A stretch of 64,000 nucleotides of DNA from Malania oleifera (Eukaryota; Streptophyta; Magnoliopsida; Santalales; Ximeniaceae). Location of the stretch: contig NC_080417.1 of the NCBI RefSeq assembly GCF_029873635.1, positions 25,554,182 through 25,618,181 on the forward strand, given 5' to 3'. The notes under the pieces were generated by a model. It ran no database searches, was not told where the DNA came from, and was given only the letters and a program-made list of their open reading frames with translations. The position numbers were made by a program, and so were the translations under genes. Position 1 is the first letter of the stretch. Each line of letters starts with the position of its first letter. This document shows, one piece after another, positions 23,474 to 33,624 of this stretch.

Positions 23474-24130
23474 GGTTCCATTTTTCGTAATTATTTAAAA
23501 AATTAAAAATTATTTGCACAAGCAAATAGTATTCAAAGTATTTATTATTATTTTTCTATTTCCTATAAATATTTTTAAAATAAAATATTAAATCGTCTTT
23601 TGTAATTTCCTTTTAGTCCTTTTTACAAGATTTTACTTTTTTTTTAATTACTTAATAAATCAAAAAAAGATAAAGATATAGGAATTACATTAAAATAAAA
23701 AATTTAAGAAAAATTAAAAATATCAAAAAATAAATTAAAATACAATGCACACGCGCATAACCAACTTTTGAAAAGTTAGTTTGAAACTAATATAAATTAT
23801 TTTTAATCAGATCTTCCATCATCAACTTTCACCTTAATGGCTTCCTAAATTCAATCTAATATTTTATATTTTTTTTAACAAATTAGAATTGACTTTTTAA
23901 AAGATGATTATTTGTTGACATGACATTCTAGTCCTCTAAATTTAATGTATTATTTTTACATTTTTTTTATGTAACAATTGACTTTGAAAAGTTGATTATT
24001 TATCAACAGGATATTCTGACAAATTAAAATAAAATCAATTTTCAAATAGTTAATTTTGGCTGAAACCTACTATTAAAAAGTTCATTAAATTTATTTATTT
24101 AATTATTCGGCCGAAAACCTTACAATCATG
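22801..24130. other. Intergenic AT-rich DNA
   Basis: No gene seen. It contains (CT)n at 23387-23420, (ATA)n at 23430-23473, several poly(T) runs, and a short repeated phrase (TTTTAAAA.TTGATTATTT.TTGACA, near 23890 and 23980). The end nearest the NPH3 gene includes that gene's probable 3' flank. Confidence 0.7.
23387..23473. repeat. (CT)n and (ATA)n microsatellites
   Basis: About 17 CT units at 23387-23420, then about 14 ATA units at 23430-23473. Confidence 0.95.
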
Positions 24131-24136
24131 TTTATT
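24131..24136 (-). terminator. Candidate polyadenylation signal for the NPH3 gene
   Basis: AATAAA on the minus strand about 54 nt after the stop codon at 24190-24192. It is in an AT-rich 3' flank and has not been tested against transcripts. Confidence 0.45.
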
Positions 24137-24189
24137 TTATTTTAATTTAAATATTTCCATTAAAAAAAAAAAAACTCAAAATCGTTATG

Positions 24190-26491
24190 TCACACAAGCG
24201 CGTCATGTTTGCGATGGTGATGATGCTGACTCTTCCTCCCTCCTGCAGCCGTTGGTTCATGCGAATCTCGCACCTGGGTTTTGAACTTGCACCCTAACTT
24301 CTCCGTGAAGGAGGAGCCTCTACGGGACCCACTTCCACCTGGGCCCACCTTATCGATCTTCTCGATGGCCTTCTTCAAATTGGAGCACTCACGCTCCAGC
24401 TCCTGCACGCGCGTCCTCATGCTGTCCATGTCCAGCCGCAGCACATGATTCTCTCTCACCGCCGCCCGCCAACCTCTGTCATCCCCAACTGGTGCCTCTC
24501 CCGCCGCATCGTCGCTGTCATCCTCTTCGTTTCCCCGCCTCGTGACGGAAGTCCTGGCCGAGTACCGCAGCGGTTCCAGGTCCGCGGCGAGTAGAGATCC
24601 CCCGATCGCGTGGCGGAGCTGAAGCTGCTCGAAGAAGAGCACCTGAACCACCGCTCGTAACGGAAGGCGCGCGTTCTGTGCGGCGTGAGTGCAGGCCTCC
24701 AGTGTGAGCTTCTGGCAATCCATCACTCCATAGATCTTCTCGCGCTCTGCTTCTGATATCCATGGATGCGCCTGTGATAAAAACGGATAGGTGAGAACAA
24801 AAATTAATATACGCACGAGTACGAGACTTCGATCGAGTACGCACGTCAGATTTAACGTCGTACCTTTATATACACATCAATGGCTCTGTAGAGGCCGTCG
24901 TCGAAGAGCCGAGCGTGTTCGGGAAGAATGACGGCTAGTTCGTAGAACTTTTCCGGCTTCAGATTGGCGTCCGAAGCGATCTCTGACAGGTATCCGTCGA
25001 TCAATTTTCCGACAAACATCAGCGCGCTCGATCTGGCGCCTTCATCGCCTTCGATTCCAGCAGCAGATCTCTCTTCCAAAACCTCCAGGAAGTAGCTTAA
25101 AATCCTTTCCACGCAATTGACGTCGTAAAGCGTTTCGTTCAGATATGAATAACTTGGAATCAAAAGATCGTCCAAGGTTGCATGCTCCAGTTGCGACCCG
25201 ATCTTCTTCTCCAAAGCAGCTCGACAAGCTTCCGATGCGGTCAAAATGTTTGCCGTTCTTAGTAATCCGAACAGAAACCTCGTCGCCGTTGCAGATCTCG
25301 AGCTCTTCTCTGGCCGAAGACTCTTAATAATCGTCTCCAACAGTTCTCTCTGCTCAGTCTCTGAAGCTACGGATGCCGACGATGACGACTTCCTACCGGA
25401 ACGAGTAATGCCTGGAATGTACCTCCCCGCGTAACAAATCACACAACTCTCTATAATGTCCGCACTCAGGTCTCGAGATCTCATGGCCGAAATCAAATGC
25501 CTGAACAGAGGAAGGCTCAGATGCGCGAGATCCTCAATCCACGAGTCCGGACCACTAGCCTTACCGGCGTCCTTTCGACGCATGCCAGTATCTATGCCAT
25601 TCCATAAGATCTGTTTCGAATAAGCTCTGAACGGATCTCCATCTCCGTCGTTCACCGGCCACCCAAATAGCGACGGGTCGGCGGCAGACGCTCTCACAGC
25701 TATAGAATCAACGCATCTCTGCGGGATGTTCAACCTCTCTGCAATGGGCATCAGCGGCTCGCACGATTTTAAGGTATTGATGGATTCTTTAAGACTCTCG
25801 AGGATAGAATGGGAGAGAAATCTCTCTGTTCTTGAGATGAGATTGTCTTCGGAGTAGTCGTCGGCCATTTCGAGAAACTCCGCGGCGCATCGGAGAGGGG
25901 CGACATTGGAAGAAGAGAGTTCAATCTTAACGCCGTAGCAAAACTTCGCAGCAGTCTCGAAGGCGTCGGAACCACCCGGGAATTCTGGTAGAGAGATGTG
26001 GCAGAGCTCCTGCTGAAGCTCCTCATCGTCTGCTTCGCAAACTTCGTCTTCAGAGGTCGTTTGGAGCGTAGTAAAATTTGTCTCTTCTTGCTCCGTTATA
26101 AGAAGGTGAAGCTTTCTACTTTTGGACATCAGAGGAAACTGAGCGAACAAATCATAACCATCGCATGCACAAAAAGCATCAAACTGTTTTTAAGATTGTG
26201 AGAGAGAATTGACTTGTGAGAATACAGGTAGCCAGGTGTTACCAGAATCTGACCTTGTGGAGATGGAAGGTCGTGTCACCAACTTCTATCACAATGTCGC
26301 TCGGTAACCCCGTCGTGCAAAACCTTCAAACATTTTTTTTTGTTTGGAAAAAAAAAAAAAAAAAAAAATCAAACACAGTTCTCAATTCAAATATTTCTTG
26401 ATCAGAAGGGCGACGAAGTTGATGCATTTCCACACAAATACAAATCTTACCATGCTTGGGCTTTGGAGCTCGCTTTGTCAGCGGAAGCCAT
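24190..26491 (-). CDS. BTB/POZ and NPH3 domain-containing protein
   Basis: Four-exon gene: 26491-26451, 26323-26254, 26138-24864 and 24771-24190 (stop included), all GT-AG, 655 aa. Exon 1 encodes MASADKASSKAQA plus a split Trp codon; exon 2 opens with the family hallmark FCTTGLPSDI. BTB domain about residues 14-165; NPH3 domain about 235-515 (DSWIEDLAHLSLPLFRHLI, then PEKFYELAVILPEHARLFDDGLYRAIDVYIK and MDCQKLTLEACTHAAQN); coiled coil about 565-602 (ELERECSNLKKAIEKI); basic tail with CKFKTQVRDSHE and a His run. Family members are plasma-membrane-associated adaptors for phototropin and auxin signalling and CUL3 ubiquitin ligases. From memory it looks closest to Arabidopsis At5g66560, which I could not check. 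The extreme C-terminus (RKHDALV) lacks the R-x-S phosphosite of NPH3 and RPT2. Coding is much more GC-rich than its flanks. Appears intact. Confidence 0.93.
26324..26450 (-). other. NPH3 gene intron 1 with 21-T tract
   Basis: A 127-bp intron. Donor TG|GTAAGA splits the Trp codon; acceptor TTTGAAG|G. A run of 21 T (minus strand; 26348-26368) lies about 22 nt before the acceptor, followed by an A-rich stretch, so the acceptor itself has no adjacent pyrimidine tract. Confidence 0.8.
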
Positions 26492-27134
26492 TTCTAACTT
26501 CGGATCGAGAAGCCAAACCCAGCTCCCCGATAATTCCTTTATCTATGCTTACTGATTTGGATTCAATAACGTAAAGCCTTCTATGTCTAGTTAGTAGAAA
26601 TTAAAGTTGCTGAAGTGAAGTTCAAGCAATTCTCATGCGAAATCATTATTGCCCCCAATAAAAGAATTTGATGAAAGAATTGAAGTGTGACCTACAGCTC
26701 TTCCGAGTCGGCACTAATCATGTTTTTTGCTTTGGAATCTGATTTGATCAGAAACGAGAAATGTGCATTCAATCTATCACTCCGCCTGCGTGAATATTCT
26801 TGAGAGAGAAAACCGGCAAACATGAAAAGCTAAAAGAGATTGGGAATCCAAAATGCCCCATACGGGACAAACAGAACGAAATTCAACAATTTCCGACAGA
26901 GAAGACTGATGGATCGTGCATGCCCGCTTACCTTTTTCTTTACTTCGCAATCCAAGCAGATCAGACTCTCTCTCTCTCTCTCTCTCTCTTCACTAAAAAT
27001 GTTCGAAACACAGAGAAAGGAGGAAGAAAGGATGTTTCCCTGAAAGAATTTCATCCCTTGCCGAGTCTTCAAAAAAGCCATTTCGTCCTTTTGCTGTTGC
27101 ATATAACTTTCGAAAAATTAAAAATAAAAAACAA
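26492..27134 (-). promoter_or_regulatory. Upstream region of the NPH3 gene
   Basis: About 640 bp between the start codon and a copia insertion. It presumably holds the 5' UTR and proximal promoter. A (CT)n tract at about 26966-26989 (GA on the transcribed strand) is the only distinctive element; GA/CT tracts are common in plant core promoters. No convincing TATA box assigned. Confidence 0.4.
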
Positions 27135-27139
27135 AATGG

Positions 27140-27497
27140 TCTTATGAAAACCATTGGGGGGTTAATGGCCCCTTCGTTTTTCTACCACATAAATTTTTCC
27201 CATTTTTATTACCCAATAAAAGGGCACATTCTCCCTCTCATTTATATACATGTACGTTTATACATACATATTACAACATATTACATGATTGAAGTGAGAA
27301 GCGTATAAAAAGGATTAGAAAAGAGGAGAGATAGAGAGAACATCGATACTTTATACAAGGCCGGCTCTAAATTATTTTATAATTCCGTAGTAAAACTTTT
27401 GATCTCATCCGCCCGTACAATAGACATAGTCAAACGACATAAATTTCTGTCTCGTTTTTATTTATTTTATTATTAATTTTTATATTATTTTATAACA
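27140..27497 (+). repeat. Copia 5' LTR
   Basis: 358 bp, starting TCTTATGAAAACCATT (the canonical TG mutated to TC) and ending TTATAACA. Contains a TATA-like GTATAAAAAGG at about 27303. Confidence 0.88.
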
Positions 27498-28189
27498 CGT
27501 TATCAGTACAAGACTCTAATCAACCCATATATTCTTTTAATTCTTATTTAATTTATGAGATAAGAAGAAATGGTAAAATAATCCTCCTATATTTAATCTC
27601 CATAAGAGACGCTATATATTTAAAATTTTCATCTCCATATTTAAATCTTTCGAATAGATAGTTCTCCTGAAGAGGTTATATATATTTAAATCTTTCATAT
27701 ATATATATATATTAATCTCCCGAAAAGATAGACCTCCGAAAAAGACAATATATTTAAATATCTCGTCTACATATTTAATTTTTCCGAAGAGATAAGTCTC
27801 ATGAATAGGTCATATCTTCTTAAAGAGGTCAAACATTTATCCTCAAAATGAGGTAATATATTTAATCTCCGTAAGAGGTGGTAAATTATTACACAATTTA
27901 ATATTATAAATTGGAATCATACTCGTCAAAAGTACAAATTGAGAAAAATAAAATAATGTTCCTGAAGAAACAAATTTAAGTACCCCGAAATAGTGGAATT
28001 AATATTATATTATTATTTTAGTTTTATTTCAGCTTTTACATTCTATTTTTATAAATTACCTTATTGTTAATTTATTTACATGTCAAATGTACGTAAAGTT
28101 TAATTTGTTCTACTCGACATCAAAGGTAATAATTATATATCATATATTTTTTTATGTCAAAATCCATCTAAATACAATGAAATTGAGAA

Positions 28190-29170
28190 ATATTATTTTA
28201 AATGTAAATAATGCATCCCTGCAGAATCGCGCAAAAGCCATGATCTTCCTTACGCATGTATATATGATGATGCGTGGAAGGTGCATGGAGTGGGCAGCTT
28301 ATTAATAAAATATTTTATATATATAATCATGCATGGGCTCAAACGTATTTGTCTCTTTTATTTTATATTCAACCCCCCATCCAATTAATAATTCTTCCCT
28401 CTCATAATTGTTATCTCTCTCTAATTATTTTCTCTCTCATATATTTTTATTATATATCATTGTTATTATCATTATATTTATAAAGGAAGAATTAAAGACT
28501 GAATACCTCACTATTAAAGACCTACTTATCTTACGGAAAAATTTAAAGGATATATTTGACCATCAGATTTTACCAAAAGCTCGATATGAATGGTTGCATC
28601 TGAAATTGTAAGATTTTAAAACAATCAGTAATTACAATTCAATTCTACATAAAATTAGTTTGAAGCTAAATTTATGTGGTGAAAATATTACTAACAAAAA
28701 AATGCTTGAAAAGACTTTTACTACTTTCCATCTCATTAATATGCTATTACAACAGCAATATAGGAATAGGAAGTTTAGTAAATTTTTTATCATATCTTCT
28801 TGTTACTGAGTAAAATAACGAGTTTTTGATAAAATATTACTAAACTCGTCCAACTGGTTTGATCCTATTCCCCAAAGTGAATATAAATATATTTCGTGGT
28901 CGAGGACGAGGTCGCATGTATGGTCATGGGTATAGTTGTTGCTGTGATTGAAATTATCACTGGCATTAAAATGTGAGGATACGATCCCCTAGAAGAGGGA
29001 TAACCCCCAAAAGAGGGATGTCCACCAGAAGTGGGATAATCAATGATACGCATAATGAAAATAAATGCTATAGATGCAGAGTAAAATATCATTGGTCGCG
29101 TACCTGTCATATGCACAGACACTTGGTAGATCTATACCAAGCATCTATAAATGAAAAAAAAAATAGAAAA
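28190..29170 (+). pseudogene. Copia gag, N-terminal part
   Basis: Reads LQNRAKAMIFLTH near 28220, then after about 220 bp of non-matching AT-rich sequence EELKTEYLTIKDLLILRKNL, LPKARYEWLHLKL and LEKTFTTFHLINMLLQQQY (28485-28770). A zinc knuckle CYRCRVKYHWSRTCH (29070-29115) and LVDLYQASINEK follow. Several stops. This is the copia gag fold followed by a CCHC knuckle with its Cys/His residues retained. It is interrupted at 29170 by a solo LTR. Confidence 0.8.
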
Positions 29171-31392
29171 TGTTGACTTTTTAAATCTGATCCATGTTTT
29201 GATGTTGACAAAACACTCGTAAGTTCATATCTCAGCACACACATAAGGTAAAGGAGAGATGGAAGCCTGAAGATCTTAAAAGCTTACATCATTTGGTGTA
29301 TTCCATGAAAGATAGAAAAGCAAAGAAGAAGACATATTCTATTCATTTGTAATGCATTTTGTTTTAAATTTGGTATGTAATAATGCATGTTCATGCATGA
29401 TATGGATGCCAAGCTCAAACCGACCTTAGATTGACCGTAGGGGACCAACACCTGCCATAGAAAACCTTTTCTAAAAATGATAAAATCATACAAGGTTTTT
29501 AAAATGAATTTAGGGTCAAAAAGAAGGCCAAAGTTAAGTTTTTAACTAGGCCCGATCGACCGACCACTACATGTTCTAAACGCCTCGGTTGACCGACCTC
29601 AGGCAACCAAGATCTTCATGTAGTGAGCATCTCAGCCGATCAGCCACTTTGTTTGGCAAGTTCTAAAAGCTCAGCTGACCGGCCCTTTTTGTTCAAAACT
29701 ACGACAGCCAACCGACCTTCATGAATCGGCAAACCGACCATAAGGCTAGCCAACCGAACCTACGAAGGTTCAAAATCACCCTTGGCTCGGCCGACTGGCA
29801 CCTTCCACAACCAACCAATCCCTCTTTGAAATTTAAATTTGTTGTGTGAGGTCAACCAATCGGCGCTAGCACCAGTTGACCGAACCTCTCTGATCCAGTA
29901 TTTTTTAGCGCTAAAAAACATATTTATTTTTAATTAAACAAAATTGAAATGACTTCTGTGTCTCCAAAATGGTCATATTTTTTGAAAAACTATAAATATT
30001 CCCTCATAACTCAATTTTTAACTAATGCTTAGATTAGAATTACTCCCAAATATTTTATGCTTTAAATTTTTACTCTCTTATACTCATTCATTTGCAAATT
30101 CATTTTAAGAGAGTATTTGATTTCTACTCTTCTCCTTCACTAGCACACTTATTGCTTTTGAAGTTTGGTTGAATTCTATTGTTTTTGACACTTGATACAC
30201 ATTTTTTTAAGCATTCACTCTCACTCTTTTTTTTTTTGAAGATCATATTTGAGAGCTAGTTTAGATTTTTCTCCACTCATTTGTCTTGATAAATCTTTGT
30301 TAGAGAAATTTTATACTACTTGTGAATCTTGCACATTCATTGCAAGATTCAATAGCTCACATTGTTTTATTGCAAAAGTCTTGTTGAGCTAAAACTCTTG
30401 CTTCTCTTTGAACCATTTTCTTGTATATCATTGTTGAGAATATTTCTTAAGGGTTTGCAATTTGGATGTTCTTGTTGCATACTCCATTCATTTATTTTGT
30501 TATACAAAAATCATTTGAAGGTAAAACCCTTGATTCTTCTATTATTCTTTGAAAAATATTTTTGGGAAAAAAGTTTCATTAGAGTTATATCTTTGAAGTG
30601 CTTATCATAAATTTTTTACTCAAAGATTGAAAAATTATTTTTGAGAAAAACCACACATACTCACTTGAGCTTTGTATCATATCATATGTGAGTGCATATT
30701 TCATTATTGTACATCATTTGCTTAGTGTAGGAGAATTCTAGTTATACACAAAATATTTGATTATTATTGTATTCCCAGCGTGTGTTCGGAAGAGGATTGT
30801 ACTGTCCTGTAAAGTACAGCGGATTGACTTAGACCAAGTTAAAAAAGTTAGGATTTGCACCATTCTGTAAAGTGTGCACTGGATTGGTTCAAACCCGGTT
30901 AGGAGAACTAGGTACACCATTCTGTAAGGTGTAGTTATAGGTTAGGCTCAGCCTTGTAAATGTGAGTTGGGGTATTCCTCGCCCAGTGAAGAGAGGAGGT
31001 TGTAATAGGTGTCGCTCCACCCGTTAAGTGAGCAGCTAGTGGAATCCTCTTGCTTGTTAGCTTGAGGCGGGGACATAGGCAAGTTTGGCTGAACCTCGAT
31101 AACATATTTTGTCACTCTCTTCGTTATGCTCTTTAATTTCTGCACTTGAATGCTTTATTTAATCTATTGTATATGATTTATATATTTGCATATTTCAGTT
31201 ATTGTGAATGATTGGGAAAATACTGAGATTGTTTTAATTGCCATAATATCTACTCTGTTATTTTGTAGTGATATTTATAATTACAGAGAAAAACCCTAGG
31301 TTGTAAAATATTGATTGTGATTTGAATTGGACCTAGGAATAATTTTTTAAATACCCAATTCACCCCCTCTTGAGATTACACTAATTACATCA
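29171..31392 (+). mobile_element. Solo LTR (SIRE-like, family B-related) in copia gag
   Basis: Starts TGTTGACTTTTTAAATC and ends CACTAATTACATCA, with GAAAA (29166-29170) and GTAAA (31393-31397) as a probable 5-bp duplication with one change. It carries about 10 degenerate copies of a GACCGACC-like motif (about 29545-29890), the core GGGGACATAGGC...GGCTGAACCTCG (about 31068-31105), and CACCCCCTCTTGAG near the end. No internal sequence attached. Confidence 0.8.
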
Positions 31393-33253
31393 GTAAAGAA
31401 GTAAAAATAAATGATGCTAATTTTATTGCAAATCAAACAATGATGCAAAAGAAGCAATATTATGTTTTGATTTATCATTGCTCCGATTGATTCTAAAATG
31501 TCTATGGAAAAGTTTGTTTAGCTAATAGTGCTATAACACACAATTATTCAAGATAGAAAATATTTCCATTACTTGAATATATTTTCAATAAATGTTAATA
31601 CAATATATGTTTCTATAAATTTGATTAAAGGCTCCGAAAGAGCTAATATAAAGTTACTCAATGGTACTTTATAACAAATCAATGAAGCTTTATGATCCAA
31701 CAGATTCAAAAGGAATCTGTTAAGTTTTAAGATTTAAAACTCAATGGATATCAAATTGAAACTATAAATAAAGGTAGTAAATAATTTTTTTCTATTACTT
31801 CTATTGTTTATTGGAGAAACAAATTTTAGAAAATTGACAACCTTATATTTTGGACTGTATTATCCAAAGATTAAAAACAGTAGTAAAATCATATCCAAAG
31901 TTATTTACACTTTGGCCTAATCACCTTGGACATCCTGGAGATGTAACGATGTGAAGAATCATTAAAAATTCACATGGTTATCCCTAAAGAACTAGAAGAT
32001 TTTTTTATCAACTGATTTCATGTACACTACCTGTTCTCAAGGGAATTAATTGTCATTTTAATGAAACTATATTCCCTACATTAGGGGGAGAAAAATTAGT
32101 GCCTAAAGCACAGCATGAAATAATGTGGAATACCATTAATTTATCTTATTTAGATCCTCGCATGAATCAAAGTGAACTTGAAGTTCAAAAGATTATGCAT
32201 TTGTAAGGGATTGCAAATTAGTTACCAAATTCTTTTGCAGATACCAAGGCCATATTAAAATCTCATATACCTGTTGCAAATATTTCAACATGTATTGATG
32301 TCCTCGAAGGACAATAGTCAGCTAATGAAGTTAAACCGCAAGTTAAGTGTGGAAGGCCTGTTGGTGCAAAAGATAAGACTCCTATAAGGAAAAAATTGAA
32401 ATCTATAAACACTGCAAAAGAGATTATAGAGGTGGATAATCCATTCAACATTCCCAAACCCATTTTTCTTGAAAATGAAATTCCTATTATAGAACCTCCT
32501 GAAGAAGAATCTCTTGAAGAGAAAACTCCTGAAGAGTCGTCCCTTGAAAAGGGACAAGTACCTAAAAATAATAATGAGATCTCAATTCATTATATAGGAG
32601 AAATGTAGGATAAAAATAAAGTTGTTATCAACAATACATTTGCATATGTAGTAGTTACTGACATTACCAGTAGTAATGATGACATTACTATAAGTAATGA
32701 CATTACCAGAAGTAATGAGGGTCTTGACTAAAAACCTGTTAATGAATGGCGGAATTCTTGTTCATTAATCTAAATAAATCGAAAAGTTATTGAGGCAATT
32801 TTATATAAATAAAATTCATCCTTTGGGATCTCCAATGATGGTGTGATTACGTTAAGAAAGATCAATTTCAGCCTCATGATGAGGAGGAAGAATTACTTGG
32901 TCTTGAAGTACCATTTTAAGTGTTATCGGCTTTCTAATGTATCTGGCCAACTGTACAAGACCTAACATTACATGTACTGTAAATCTACTAGTAAGATATA
33001 GCTCTGCTCCTACTTGGTGGCTTTGAAATGAAATTAAGCATATCTTTCCAAAATTCTTCTATACACATGAATTCCAGAAGAATGATGATATAGATGTTCA
33101 ACAGATCCAATCAAACGATAATCTAGCATATTTGTTCACCAAAGTTTTCTCTACTACAACATTCAAGAAATTGATTCATCTTATCGGTATGAGACATCTT
33201 AAAGATTTTACAAGAATGATTTAATTAATATATAGATGACATCCAAAGGGGAG
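31393..33253 (+). pseudogene. Copia pol remnant with integrase and RT deleted
   Basis: Degenerate frames. Around 31880-31990 is the pre-integrase region (SYLHFG-LITLDILEM, corresponding to the H..LGHPG motif). A linker with DPRMNQSELEVQKIMHL and VKCGRPVGAKDKTP lies at 32150-32400, and an acidic frame at 32396-32608. The RNase H terminus is at about 33030-33220 (KHIFPKFFYTHEFQ, then LAYLFTKVFSTTTFKKLIHLIGMRHLK). The integrase catalytic core and the RT domain are absent between these landmarks. Confidence 0.8.
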
Positions 33254-33619
33254 TGTTATGAAAACCATAAGGAGTTAATGGCTGTCACCCCTTCTTTTTC
33301 CCACCACCATAAATTCCTTCCCAACCTTATTGCCCTATGAAAATTGAAAGGGCACCCCCTCCCTCTCATTTGTATATACATACATATAGCATGCTTATAT
33401 ATACATATTGTATGTTTGAAGTGAGGAGCATATAGAAAGAATTAAAGAAGATGAGAGATAGAGAGAAGATACATACTTTGTACAAGGTCGGCTCCAAATC
33501 ATCTTGTAATTCCATCTGTGATAGTGAAATTTTTTATCCCATTTGCCCGTGAAGTAGGCATAACTGAATCACGTAAATTTCTGTTTCGTTTCTATTTATT
33601 TTCTATATAATTTATAACA
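33254..33619 (+). repeat. Copia 3' LTR
   Basis: 366 bp, TGTTATGAAAACCATAAGG ... TTATAACA. The counterpart of the TATA-like site in the 5' LTR reads GCATATAGAAAG here. Confidence 0.9.
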
Positions 33620-33624
33620 AATGG

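Larger units (their letters stand above)
27140..33619 (+). mobile_element. Copia element, complete ends, TSD AATGG
   Basis: 5' LTR 27140-27497 and 3' LTR 33254-33619, both reading ATGAAAACCAT near the start and ending TTATAACA, flanked by AATGG at 27135-27139 and 33620-33624. A primer-site-like CGTTATCAGTACAAGAC follows the 5' LTR, and a polypurine tract CATCCAAAGGGGAG precedes the 3' LTR. The interior keeps pieces of gag, pre-integrase and the end of RNase H, but most of integrase and RT is missing. A 2.2-kb solo LTR sits in gag. The two LTRs differ by many substitutions and indels, so the insertion is old. Confidence 0.9.

Noticed and set aside
25042-26026. Several open frames on both strands within the NPH3 gene
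   Set aside because: They are shadow frames of the GC-rich exon 3, whose own frame carries the conserved domains.
32396-32608. Acidic 70-codon frame as a possible small gene
   Set aside because: It lies in frame with the copia pol linker (GRPVGAKDKTP just upstream) and is part of that remnant.
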